Assembly (NCBI GenBank): GCA_963722175.1 | Contig: CAVRKA010000004.1 | Location: 868,001 to 932,000 of the forward strand | Reading direction: 5' to 3' | Source: WHSW01 sp963722175 | GTDB lineage: Bacteria; Actinomycetota; Thermoleophilia; Solirubrobacterales; 70-9 | DNA: 64,000 nt | Part shown: one piece after another, positions 47,164 to 57,528 of the stretch | Layout: each line of letters starts with the position of its first letter | Numbering within the stretch: the stretch's first letter is position 1 | Program-made: the position numbers and the translations under genes | Notes under the pieces: generated by a model | Database searches by the model: none | Told to the model about the DNA's origin: nothing | The model's input: only the letters and a program-made list of their open reading frames with translations

Positions 47164-47169
47164 TAACTT
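47164..47169 (+). promoter_or_regulatory. -10 box TAACTT, leaderless start for rpsL
   Basis: TAACTT in TGCTAACTTTCG ends 8 nt before GTG 47178. It lies in the 45-bp divergent gap, with no Shine-Dalgarno sequence before the GTG. Confidence 0.55.
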
Positions 47170-47177
47170 TCGCCGCC

Positions 47178-47570
47178 GTGCCAAGCACCAACCAGCTGAT
47201 CCGCAAGGGGCGCAAGCCGCCGCAGAAGAAGGTCGCCACCCCGGGCCTCAAGTCGGGCCAGGGGCGCAAGCGCCGGATCGCCGCCCCGCAGCGGCGCGGC
47301 GTCTGCACGCGCGTCTACACGGCGACGCCGAAGAAGCCGAACTCCGCCCTGCGCAAGGTCGCCCGCGTCCGGCTCACCAACGGGATGGAGGTCACCTGCT
47401 ACATCCCCGGCGAGGGCCACAACCTTCAGGAGCACTCGGTCGTCCTCGTCCGCGGCGGCCGCGTCAAGGACCTGCCTGGCGTCCGCTACAAGGTGATCCG
47501 CGGCACCCTCGACGCCTCCGGCGTCGCGGACCGCAAGCAGTCGCGCTCCATGTACGGCGTCAAGAAATAA
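47178..47570 (+). CDS. rpsL: 30S ribosomal protein S12
   Basis: 130 aa from GTG 47178. Begins MPSTNQLIRKGRKPPQKKVA and contains the decoding-site loop TATPKKPNSALRK, with the lysine corresponding to E. coli Lys43 present, and IPGEGHNLQEHSVVL. Between the N-terminal arm and RRGVCTRVYT there are about nine additional, mostly basic residues (GQGRKRRIA) relative to usual actinobacterial S12. It overlaps rpsG by one nucleotide (TAATG). Confidence 0.97.
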   Translation: MPSTNQLIRKGRKPPQKKVATPGLKSGQGRKRRIAAPQRRGVCTRVYTATPKKPNSALRKVARVRLTNGMEVTCYIPGEGHNLQEHSVVLVRGGRVKDLPGVRYKVIRGTLDASGVADRKQSRSMYGVKK

Positions 47571-48040
47571 TGCCCCGCCGCGCGCGCGCCGCCATCCGCC
47601 CGGTCGACGCCGACCCGGTCCACCGCAGCCGTCTGGTGCAGCAGGTGGTCAACAAGGTCATGAGGCACGGCAAGAAGGCCGTCGCCGAGCAGATCACCTA
47701 CGACGCGCTGGCGATCGTCGGCGAGCGCTCCGGCCGCGCCCCGGTCGAGGTGCTCGAGGACTCGATCAAGGAGCTGACGCCGGTGCTGGAGGTCCGCTCG
47801 CGCCGGGTCGGTGGCGCCACCTACCAGGTTCCGGTCGAGGTCCCCGCCCGCCGGGCCCGCACGCTCGCCGTCCGCTGGCTCGTCGGCTTCGCCCGCAGCC
47901 GGCGCGAGAAGTCGATGGCCGAGCGGCTCGCGAACGAGATCCTGGACTCGATCTCGCAGCAGGGCGGCGCCTGGAAGCGCAAGGACGACATTTACCGCAT
48001 GGCGCAGGCCAACAAGGCTTTCGCCCACTACCGCTGGTAG
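47570..48040 (+). CDS. rpsG: 30S ribosomal protein S7
   Basis: 156 aa, standard length. MPRRARAAIRPVDADPVHRS, then LVQQVVNKVMRHGKKAVAEQ, VRSRRVGGATYQVPVEVPAR and the C-terminal KRKDDIYRMAQANKAFAHYRW. It organises the 3' domain of 16S rRNA near the exit site and is a known autoregulator of the str operon. fusA, usually next, is 2.4 kb downstream; a structured element and two convergent membrane-protein genes intervene. Confidence 0.97.
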   Translation: MPRRARAAIRPVDADPVHRSRLVQQVVNKVMRHGKKAVAEQITYDALAIVGERSGRAPVEVLEDSIKELTPVLEVRSRRVGGATYQVPVEVPARRARTLAVRWLVGFARSRREKSMAERLANEILDSISQQGGAWKRKDDIYRMAQANKAFAHYRW

Positions 48041-48133
48041 CCCGGCCCGGCGGCCGCTCGGTGGCGCTGGGCGGCGTCATCGGTCGCTCGCGTCCGTAGG
48101 ACGCCACGCTCCCTGCTTCCTTACCCAGCGCGC
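48041..48133. repeat. Structured intergenic element, copy D (after rpsG)
   Basis: Outer stem GCGCTGGG (48064-48071) pairs with CCCAGCGC (48124-48131). Core 1 CATCGGTCGC at 48078-48087, inner hairpin GCGTCC-GTA-GGACGC (48090-48104), core 2 CACGCTCCCTGCTTCCTT at 48105-48122. It has no terminal ribosome binding site because it ends an operon. Same layout as the copies at 27477, 54909 and 58456. Confidence 0.7.
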
Positions 48134-48149
48134 CGACCGGCCGCCGGTT

Positions 48150-48166
48150 GAGCGCGTAGCGCGCTC
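48150..48166. terminator. Hairpin in the convergent gap after rpsG
   Basis: GAGCGCG-TAG-CGCGCTC, perfect 7-bp stem, 10 bp before the end of the convergent membrane-protein gene. No T-tract; it may act as a weak bidirectional terminator. Confidence 0.4.
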
Positions 48167-48176
48167 CCCGGTAGAG

Positions 48177-48818
48177 CTAGCTGCGCTGACGCGCCCGGGT
48201 GCGGGCGAGCTTGCTGAGCCGTCCCTCGCCGCGCTCGTCGGCCTTGTGCTTCGACGCGGCCGGATCCGAGTCCGGCCCGTCGGTCGGGCGCGCACGCTTG
48301 CCCGGTCGCAACGCGCTCAGCTGCTGCGGGGTCAGGGTGGCCAGCGCGACGCCGGTGACGGTCAGCGCCAGCGCTCCGAGCAGCTCCATGTAGAAGCCGC
48401 CCTTCGGGACCGCCTCGGCCTCGAACAGGAAGCCCTGGCTCGCCCCGCAGGCCTCGCTCAGCGACCCGGCGGCGTTGGCCACCCGCAGGTCGCTGATCAG
48501 GAAGATCAACAGCGCAAGCACTCCCATCGCCGCGACGGCGAAGGCCGCCGGCCGCGAGCCGCCGTAAACCGCGAAAACCGTCCCGATGATCGCGAAGGCG
48601 GCGATCACCATCTGCGCGTTGCTGTGTCGGTCGCCGGCGTCCTGGGCGCAGAGCGCCTCGCCGCCGGGCGGCGTGAACTCGAACATGACCATCAGCTCGG
48701 AGGCGAACAGGCAGACGGCCGCCGCGATCACCGCGATCGGCAGCAGCCTGGTGAGGCGGCCCGGCCGCTCCGCAAGTTCAGCCGCCTCGCCAGCGGGCGT
48801 CGCGTCACTCCGCGTCAC
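48177..48818 (-). CDS. Four-helix membrane protein of unknown function
   Basis: 213 aa from GTG 48818, overlapping the upstream stop by GTGA. Four hydrophobic helices: RLLPIAVIAAAVCLFASELM, QMVIAAFAIIGTVFAVYGGS, AAFAVAAMGVLALLIFLISD and ELLGALALTVTGVALATLTP. Between helices 1 and 2 is an external loop with a cysteine (GGEALCAQDAGDRHSN), and another cysteine is in SLSEACGASQG. The tail is basic. It resembles the membrane part of the upstream protein, suggesting a related pair. No family recognised. Confidence 0.7.
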   Translation of the reverse strand: MTRSDATPAGEAAELAERPGRLTRLLPIAVIAAAVCLFASELMVMFEFTPPGGEALCAQDAGDRHSNAQMVIAAFAIIGTVFAVYGGSRPAAFAVAAMGVLALLIFLISDLRVANAAGSLSEACGASQGFLFEAEAVPKGGFYMELLGALALTVTGVALATLTPQQLSALRPGKRARPTDGPDSDPAASKHKADERGEGRLSKLARTRARQRS

Positions 48819-50143
48819 GTCCCGGCCCCCTGGACCTTGCGCTTGTCGCGCCCGCTCGGGAGCTTGCGCCCGCCGCGGCTCCCGGACGGCCGGCGCGGAC
48901 GCCTGATCTGCGGCCGGCGCCGGGCGAGCCTGCGGGCGGTGGCGGCCGCGCTCTGAAACAGGGTCGGCCCGGTCGGCGCCGGCGTGGCGCGGGCCGGGGT
49001 CGGGCGCAGGTACCGGGGCAGCAGCAGCCCGCAGCCGATCAGCACCACCCCGGCGGCGAGCTGGATCCAGAAGCCCTCGAGCAGGCTCGCGCTCGCGCCC
49101 TCGTAGGCGACCGAAGCGGCGCCCTCGTCGAGCCCCTTGGGGACGTCGACGATCAGGGCGATCGCGATCACCGCGATCCCGATCGGGATCAACAGCGCCG
49201 CCGCCCGCCGGCGCCCGCTGAGCGCCACCGTCAGCGCCACCAGCGCGCCGACCGCGAGCGGGAGCATCACCCACCCGTGGGCGTTGCCGGCGATCTCGGA
49301 CTCGATCTCGGGCGCCGGCGCTACGTCGCCGACCGCGCCGGAGTAGGCGTCGGCGCCGACGCTGACCGAGTGGTAGTCGAGCCATTGCGAGGCGACGAGC
49401 GCTCCCACCGCCACCAGGCTGACGGCGATCACCCCGTGCGCCGGCTTCACGTGGTCCTGGGCGAAGCGCAGCGTCGCCCGCCCCGTGCGCCAGAGCCAGA
49501 CCGCCAGCGGCCGAACGGCGCGCAGCCATACGCGGAGCACGATCGCACCGGCGATCTCGGCGCCGGCGAGCCAGAGCTGGACCGGGATCGAGACCATCTC
49601 GCGACCGAGCTTCAGCAGCTCGGCGCCCACCGAGCGCACTCCGGTGCCGACCTTGCCCGCTCCGGTTGCGAGCGCCCGACCGCCCTTGGCGGCGGCGGCC
49701 GGCCGCCGCGGACGGCGCGGCTTCGACGGTCGCTCGGGGCGCTTCTCGGAGGCGGGCTTGCCGCGGAAGCGCGCCGGCTTCGCCGCGGCGACCTTCTCCT
49801 TCGGCTCGGCCTCCGGCTTCGGCGCGGGCTTGCGCGTCGGCCGCGACTTCACCTCCGGCTTCGGCTTCCGCTCGGCCTTCGGCTTGCGCACGGGTTTCGA
49901 CTTCCGCTCGGGTTTCGACTTCCGCTCGGGCTCGGCCTTCGGCGTCTCCTCCACCTTTGCCGGGTCGCCGGCCGTCGTCTTCCTCTCCGACCTCGCCTTC
50001 GCCCGCTCCGCCCGCGCCTGCTCGCGGTCGGCCGCAGTCGCGCCGGACTTCGCGCGCTCCGCGCGGCGACGCTCCTCACGGCGCTTCGCCCGCTCGCGGG
50101 CGCTGCGCTCGCGAGACTCCGAGATTCGCTTTCTGAAGCTCAT
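48815..50143 (-). CDS. Membrane protein with long Lys/Pro/Arg-rich N-terminal region
   Basis: 442 aa. The first 165 residues are highly basic and low-complexity (RERAKRREERRRAERAK, repeats of the form ERKSKPERKSKPVRKPK). A membrane region of about four helices follows (AHGVIAVSLVAVGALVASQW, WVMLPLAVGALVALTVALSG, AAALLIPIGIAVIAIALIVD, FWIQLAAGVVLIGCGLLLPR), then a basic tail. The layout of large loop plus paired helices parallels the downstream gene. The basic region might bind nucleic acid or acidic surface polymers; function unknown. Divergent from fusA. Confidence 0.72.
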   Translation of the reverse strand: MSFRKRISESRERSARERAKRREERRRAERAKSGATAADREQARAERAKARSERKTTAGDPAKVEETPKAEPERKSKPERKSKPVRKPKAERKPKPEVKSRPTRKPAPKPEAEPKEKVAAAKPARFRGKPASEKRPERPSKPRRPRRPAAAAKGGRALATGAGKVGTGVRSVGAELLKLGREMVSIPVQLWLAGAEIAGAIVLRVWLRAVRPLAVWLWRTGRATLRFAQDHVKPAHGVIAVSLVAVGALVASQWLDYHSVSVGADAYSGAVGDVAPAPEIESEIAGNAHGWVMLPLAVGALVALTVALSGRRRAAALLIPIGIAVIAIALIVDVPKGLDEGAASVAYEGASASLLEGFWIQLAAGVVLIGCGLLLPRYLRPTPARATPAPTGPTLFQSAAATARRLARRRPQIRRPRRPSGSRGGRKLPSGRDKRKVQGAGT

Positions 50144-50174
50144 CTGCGCCCTCTGGAGGCCATCATGCCTCTGC

Positions 50175-50180
50175 TATAGT
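50175..50180 (+). promoter_or_regulatory. Extended -10 box TGC-TATAGT of fusA
   Basis: TATAGT preceded by TG one base upstream (CTCTGCTATAGT). Transcription from near 50187 gives a leader of about 220 nt. The 265-bp gap 50144-50408 holds this promoter and the leader hairpin. Confidence 0.55.
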
Positions 50181-50287
50181 CATGCGTCGCTCGCGGGCCG
50201 GGACTCGCTCGGTTCGCGGCGGAATTTCCTTCCATGGAGAGCCGCACGACATAGGACGTTTCCGGGCTAAATGGCGATCCAGCGCTG

Positions 50288-50308
50288 AGGCCCGTAAGGG
50301 CCTTTTTT
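50288..50308 (+). terminator. Hairpin with T-tract in the fusA leader (attenuator candidate)
   Basis: AGGCCC-GTAA-GGGCCT with TTTTTT directly after (50303-50308). The GTAA tetraloop is GNRA-like and stabilising. It stands 100 nt before fusA and 100 nt after the promoter. AGCGCTGAG occurs just before and GCGCTGAG just after it, a short direct repeat that could allow an alternative fold. Confidence 0.7.
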
Positions 50309-50408
50309 GTGCGCTGAGACCGCTCCTCCCGCCGGTTCGTCTCCTCTCCCGACGTTTGCCAGGTCCGTTCGAAAACTACAGCAACCAACACCTGACTCCA
50401 ACACACAA

Positions 50409-52517
<2,109 letters not shown>

Positions 52518-52587
52518 ATTCTGTAATTCTTCCGGGGTTGCCCGGAAATAGAGCAACTTGAGAACGAGAAGGAGTTAGAGAAACGAG

Positions 52588-53769
<1,182 letters not shown>

Positions 53770-53865
53770 CGACAAAGAGGGCCGGCGCGACCCGCCGGAA
53801 GCCCCGTCGGCAGCGGAGGCGAAAGCCGAGCAGCCGAGGGGCAGTTGTTAGACCGATACGACCTT

Positions 53866-53900
53866 GGGGCGCTGTCCCCCTTTTGGACGGCGCCCCTTTT
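53866..53900 (+). terminator. 12-bp hairpin with TTTT between tuf and rpsJ
   Basis: GGGGCGCTGTCC (53866-53877) pairs with GGACGGCGCCCC (53885-53896) over 12 bp with one G-T pair, loop CCCTTTT, then TTTT. It can serve as tuf terminator and, if S10 transcription starts upstream of it or reads through from tuf, as a leader attenuator. It lies 48 nt before the rpsJ start. Confidence 0.75.
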
Positions 53901-53947
53901 GCGCCCACAGAGGGCGCTCAGAACAAGACAGGACAGGCACGAGACAA

Positions 53948-54268
53948 GTGGCCACGCTGGCGACAAACAAGATCCGAATCAGGCTGAAGGCGTACGACCA
54001 CGACGCCATCGATCGCGCTGCGCGCGAGATCGTCGACACGGCCACCCGCACCGGCGCCTCGGTGTCCGGGCCCGTGCCCCTGCCGACGGAGCGCAACATC
54101 TACTGCGTGATCAAGTCGCCGTTCAAGGACAAGGACTCACGCGAGCACTTCGAGATCCGCACCCACAAGCGGCTGATCGACATCCACCAGCCGACCCCGA
54201 AGACGATCGACTCGCTGCAGCGCCTCGACGCGCTCCCGGCCGGGGTCGACATCGAGATCAAGATCTGA
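53948..54268 (+). CDS. rpsJ: 30S ribosomal protein S10
   Basis: 106 aa from GTG 53948 (VATLATNKIRIRLKAYDHDA). Conserved ASVSGPVPLPTERNIYCVIK and REHFEIRTHKRLIDIHQPTP. S10 is in the 30S head and also, as NusE, partners NusB in antitermination. It opens the S10 operon. The weak purine stretch GAGACAA precedes the GTG. Confidence 0.97.
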   Translation: MATLATNKIRIRLKAYDHDAIDRAAREIVDTATRTGASVSGPVPLPTERNIYCVIKSPFKDKDSREHFEIRTHKRLIDIHQPTPKTIDSLQRLDALPAGVDIEIKI

Positions 54269-54290
54269 GCGGGCGGAGCGGGCAGGCGAG

Positions 54291-54908
54291 ATGGCGGCGA
54301 TCGTTGGCAGGAAGGTCGGGATGACCCAGGTCTTCACCGAGGACGGCACCCGGGTGCCGGTCACGGTCGTCGAGGCCACCCCGAACACGGTCACCGCGGT
54401 CCGGAGCCCCGATCGCGACGGCTACGCGGCGGTCCAGCTGGCCGGCCTGGCAACCGACGAGGCGAAGCTCACCAAGGGCGAGCTCGGCCACCTCAAGAAG
54501 GCCGACGCGCCGGCGTCGCGGAAGGTGAAGGAGTTTCGCGACGAGGCGCCCGAGGCGACGATCGGCGACACGCTGACGGTCGAGCAGTTCGAGCCGGGCA
54601 CAAAGGTCAAGGTCTCGGCGGTCTCGGTCGGCAAGGGCTTCCAGGGCACGATCAAGCGCCACAACTTCGGCCGCGGGCCCGTCTCGCACGGCTCCCACAA
54701 CGTCCGCGCGCCGGGCTCGATCGGCGCCAGCGCCGACCCGGCCCGGGTATTCAAGGGCACGAAGATGCCGGGCCGCATGGGCGGCAAGCGGGTCACCCAG
54801 CGCGGGCTGACCGTGTTCCAGGTCGATGCGGAGAACAACCTGCTGCTCATCCGCGGCGCCGTGCCGGGCCCGAAGGGCGGCACGGTGGAGGTGCGCACCG
54901 ATGGCTAG
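54291..54908 (+). CDS. rplC: 50S ribosomal protein L3
   Basis: 205 aa. MAAIVGRKVGMTQVFTEDGT, and the loop that approaches the peptidyl transferase centre: GRGPVSHGSHNVRAPGSIGA, then GKRMGGKRVT-like GRMGGKRVTQRGLTVFQVD. Early assembly protein. A 156-bp structured spacer (copy B of the repeat) follows instead of the usual few bases to rplD. Confidence 0.97.
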   Translation: MAAIVGRKVGMTQVFTEDGTRVPVTVVEATPNTVTAVRSPDRDGYAAVQLAGLATDEAKLTKGELGHLKKADAPASRKVKEFRDEAPEATIGDTLTVEQFEPGTKVKVSAVSVGKGFQGTIKRHNFGRGPVSHGSHNVRAPGSIGASADPARVFKGTKMPGRMGGKRVTQRGLTVFQVDAENNLLLIRGAVPGPKGGTVEVRTDG

Positions 54909-55064
54909 TCAGTGGCCAGCAGCGTCCCACCGGCACGCCGTTGCCGGCTGCAAGTCTTCGCATGGCCGCGTCCTCGGGTTCGCCCTTGCCTCGGGCAAGG
55001 GCTTCACCCTGCGTCCTCGCCATGCTCGACTTTCGCACGGCAACGTCGCACTGGAGGAACGCTG
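54909..55064. repeat. Structured intergenic element, copy B (rplC-rplD)
   Basis: Outer stem CGTTGCCG (54939-54946) with CGGCAACG (55038-55045). Core 1 GCGTCCTCGG (54968-54977), inner hairpin of 9 bp (54982-54990 with 54994-55002), core 2 CCCTGCGTCCTCG (55007-55019). After the outer stem TCGCACTG leads into GGAGG (55053-55057) and AACGCTG before the rplD ATG. Flanking segments CCGGCTGCAA and TCGCACTG are shared with copy C. Confidence 0.78.
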
Positions 55065-55718
55065 ATGGCCACCGCGCTGAAGGCGACGACGCTCGGCAAG
55101 CAGGCGAAGACCGACCTGCCGGCGACCGTGTTCGGCGAGGACTTCCACGAGAGCCTCGTCCACGAGGCCGCGCGCGCCGACCTGGCCGCGCGCCGGCGCG
55201 GCACCGCGTCGACCCTCGGCCGCGGCGAGGTCTCGATGACCACCGCGAAGGCCTGGAAGCAGAAGGGCACCGGCCGCGCACGCGCCGGGGCGCTGAGCGT
55301 CCCGCACCGCCGCGGCGGCGGCGCCGCGTTCGGCCCGAAGCCGCGCTCGCACACCTTCAAGGTCAATCGCAAGGCGCGCCGGCGCGCCCTGCGCTCCGCG
55401 TTCTCGGTCCACGCCGCCCGCGACAGCATCGCGGTGCTCGACGGCGCGGCTTACGAGTCGCCCTCGACCAAGCAGGCCGCCGAGGCGCTCGGGAAGTGGG
55501 GGCCGAAGGGACCGACCCTGGTCCTCTGCGACCCCGAGGAGGCCGGTGTCGTGAAGAGCTTTCGCAACATCCCGAAGATTCACGTGCTGCCGGTCGGCTC
55601 CGCGGGGGTCGCCGACGTCATCGGCCACGCCTCGCTGATCGTCACCCAGACGGCCCTCGACTCGCTCGAGGCCCGCGTCGGCGACGTGGAGCGGATGCCG
55701 AAGGAGGCCGCCGAGTGA
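55065..55718 (+). CDS. rplD: 50S ribosomal protein L4
   Basis: 217 aa from ATG 55065, preceded by GGAGG 7 nt upstream in the end of the repeat element. Conserved tunnel loop region RGTASTLGRGEVSMTTAKAW and KQKGTGRARAGALSVPHRRG with GGGAAFGPKPRSHTFKVNRK. L4 lines the exit tunnel and in some bacteria represses the S10 operon. Overlaps rplW by GTGA. Confidence 0.96.
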   Translation: MATALKATTLGKQAKTDLPATVFGEDFHESLVHEAARADLAARRRGTASTLGRGEVSMTTAKAWKQKGTGRARAGALSVPHRRGGGAAFGPKPRSHTFKVNRKARRRALRSAFSVHAARDSIAVLDGAAYESPSTKQAAEALGKWGPKGPTLVLCDPEEAGVVKSFRNIPKIHVLPVGSAGVADVIGHASLIVTQTALDSLEARVGDVERMPKEAAE

Positions 55719-56011
55719 ACGCGCGCCAGGTCATCCTCGAGCCGGTCGTCTCGGAGAAGAGCTACGCGCTGATGGCGGACGGCAAATACACGTTCCGGGT
55801 CGACGAACGTGCCCACAAGACCCAGATCCGCCGTGCGGTCGAGGAGATCTGGGGCGTCGGCGTGGTCGAGGTGCGGACGATCAAGGTCCGCTCGAAGCCG
55901 AAGCGCCGCGGTCTGCATAGCGGCACCACCCGGTCGTGGAAGAAGGCGATCGTCCAGCTCGCGCCGGGCGACCGGATCGAGCTCTTCGAGGGCGCGGCGG
56001 TGGCTGAATAA
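55715..56011 (+). CDS. rplW: 50S ribosomal protein L23
   Basis: 98 aa from GTG 55715 (VNARQVILEPVVSEKSYALM), overlapping the rplD stop. FRVDERAHKTQIRRAVEEIW and VVEVRTIKVRSKPKRRG are the conserved core. L23 sits at the tunnel exit and docks trigger factor and SRP. Two nucleotides separate it from rplB. Confidence 0.96.
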   Translation: MNARQVILEPVVSEKSYALMADGKYTFRVDERAHKTQIRRAVEEIWGVGVVEVRTIKVRSKPKRRGLHSGTTRSWKKAIVQLAPGDRIELFEGAAVAE

Positions 56012-56013
56012 CC

Positions 56014-56859
56014 ATGGCGATGCGAAAGACAAAGCCGACCAGCCCGGGGCGCCGCTTCGCGACCTACCAGAAGCGCGAGGAGCTGACCGGGGGGAACGAG
56101 CCCCACAGGGCGCTGACCAAGGGCAAGGGCCGCAGCGGTGGCCGCAACTCCCGCGGCCGGGTCACCGCCCGCCACCGCGGCGGCGGGGCGAAGCGCCGCT
56201 ACCGCGAGATCGACTTCAAGCGCCGCAAGGACGGCGTCCCGGCGAAGGTGGCGACGATCGAGTACGACCCGAACCGCACCTGCTACATCGCGCTGCTCCA
56301 CTACGTCGACGGCGCGAAGAGCTACATCCTCGCCCCGCAGGGCGTCAGCCCGGGGGCGACGGTCGAGTCCGGCGAGAAGGCGGATATCCAACCCGGCAAC
56401 GCGCTGCCGCTGCGCTTCATCCCGACCGGCACCGTGGTCCACAACGTGGAGCTCGTCGCCGGCCAGGGCGGCAAGCTCGGTCGCTCGGCGGGCTCGGCGA
56501 TCCAGGTGGTGGCCAAGGAGGGCGACATGGTCACGCTGCGCCTGCCGTCGTCCGAGATGCGCCTCGTGCGGGCCGAGTGCCGAGCGACGGTCGGTACCCT
56601 CTCGAACGCCGAGCACCAGAACGTCAAGGTCGGCAAGGCCGGCCGAAACCGCCACAAGGGCAAGCGGCCGCAGACCCGCGGGATCGCGATGAACCCGGTC
56701 GATCACCCACACGGCGGGGGCGAGGCGCACAAGACCCCGGGCGGCCACCCGGTGACCCCCTGGGGCAAGCCGACGCTCGGCTATCGCACGCGCAAGAAGG
56801 GCAAGAAGTCCGACGCCCTGATCGTCCGCGGCCGCCGCCGCGGCAAGAAGAGGAAGTAG
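56014..56859 (+). CDS. rplB: 50S ribosomal protein L2
   Basis: 281 aa, standard. RKTKPTSPGRRFATYQKREE, RVTARHRGGGAKRRYREIDF, and the peptidyl-transferase-proximal GIAMNPVDHPHGGGEAHKTP with the conserved histidine. C-terminus is basic (VRGRRRGKKRK). L2 binds 23S rRNA domain IV and bridges to the small subunit. 11 nt from rpsS. Confidence 0.98.
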   Translation: MAMRKTKPTSPGRRFATYQKREELTGGNEPHRALTKGKGRSGGRNSRGRVTARHRGGGAKRRYREIDFKRRKDGVPAKVATIEYDPNRTCYIALLHYVDGAKSYILAPQGVSPGATVESGEKADIQPGNALPLRFIPTGTVVHNVELVAGQGGKLGRSAGSAIQVVAKEGDMVTLRLPSSEMRLVRAECRATVGTLSNAEHQNVKVGKAGRNRHKGKRPQTRGIAMNPVDHPHGGGEAHKTPGGHPVTPWGKPTLGYRTRKKGKKSDALIVRGRRRGKKRK

Positions 56860-56870
56860 GGAAGTAACGA

Positions 56871-57137
56871 GTGAGCAGATCTTCGAAAAAGGGCCCGTGG
56901 GCCGAAGAGCGCCTGATGAGGCGGATCACCCAGATGAACGAGGCGAACCAGAAGCAGATGATCAAGACCTGGTCGCGGACCTCGACCGTGTTCCCGGAGA
57001 TGGTCGGGCACACGATCGCCGTCCACGACGGGCGCAAGCACGTGCCCGTGTTCGTCTCCGAGTCGATGGTCGGCCACAAGCTGGGCGAGTTCGCGCCGAC
57101 CCGGACCTACCGCGGCCACGGGGGCCGCGAGCGCTGA
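56871..57137 (+). CDS. rpsS: 30S ribosomal protein S19
   Basis: 88 aa from GTG 56871. MSRSSKKGPWAEERLMRRIT and STVFPEMVGHTIAVHDGRKH, then VGHKLGEFAPTRTYRGHGG. Located in the 30S head beside S13. Overlaps rplV by one nucleotide (TGATG). Confidence 0.96.
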   Translation: MSRSSKKGPWAEERLMRRITQMNEANQKQMIKTWSRTSTVFPEMVGHTIAVHDGRKHVPVFVSESMVGHKLGEFAPTRTYRGHGGRER

Positions 57138-57517
57138 TGGCCACGGCCGCGAACAAGACCGAGGCGCCCGAGGTGCCGATGGTGCGCGCGAAAGCCCGCT
57201 ACGTCCGGGTCGCCCCGCGCAAGGCGCGCCTGGTCGCGGACCAGATCCGTGGCCTGCCGGTCGAGGAGGCCCGCACCCTGCTCGCCTTTTCGACCCGGGG
57301 CGCCGCCCAGGACCTGCTGCGGCTGCTCGACTCCGCCGCCGCCAATGCCGAGGCGAACCACGAGCTGGTCGCCGATGACCTGCGGATCGCCGCGATCAGC
57401 GTCGACGAGGGCCCGACCCTGAAGCGCTGGCGCGCCCGCGCCCGCGGCCGCGCGACCCCGATCCACAAGCGAACCAGCCACCTGTCGCTGGCGCTGACCC
57501 CGACCACGGACGCCTAG
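57137..57517 (+). CDS. rplV: 50S ribosomal protein L22
   Basis: 126 aa from ATG 57137. VRAKARYVRVAPRKARLVAD and the tunnel beta-hairpin region DEGPTLKRWRARARGRATPI followed by HKRTSHLSLAL. Together with L4 it forms the tunnel constriction. A short N-terminal addition ATAANKTEAPEVPM precedes the conserved part. Confidence 0.96.
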   Translation: MATAANKTEAPEVPMVRAKARYVRVAPRKARLVADQIRGLPVEEARTLLAFSTRGAAQDLLRLLDSAAANAEANHELVADDLRIAAISVDEGPTLKRWRARARGRATPIHKRTSHLSLALTPTTDA

Positions 57518-57528
57518 GAGAACGCCGA

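Noticed and set aside
53770..53865. A defined promoter for the S10 operon.
   Set aside because: TTGTTA and GATACGAC are suggestive but spacing and boxes are too poor to call; transcription could also read through from tuf.
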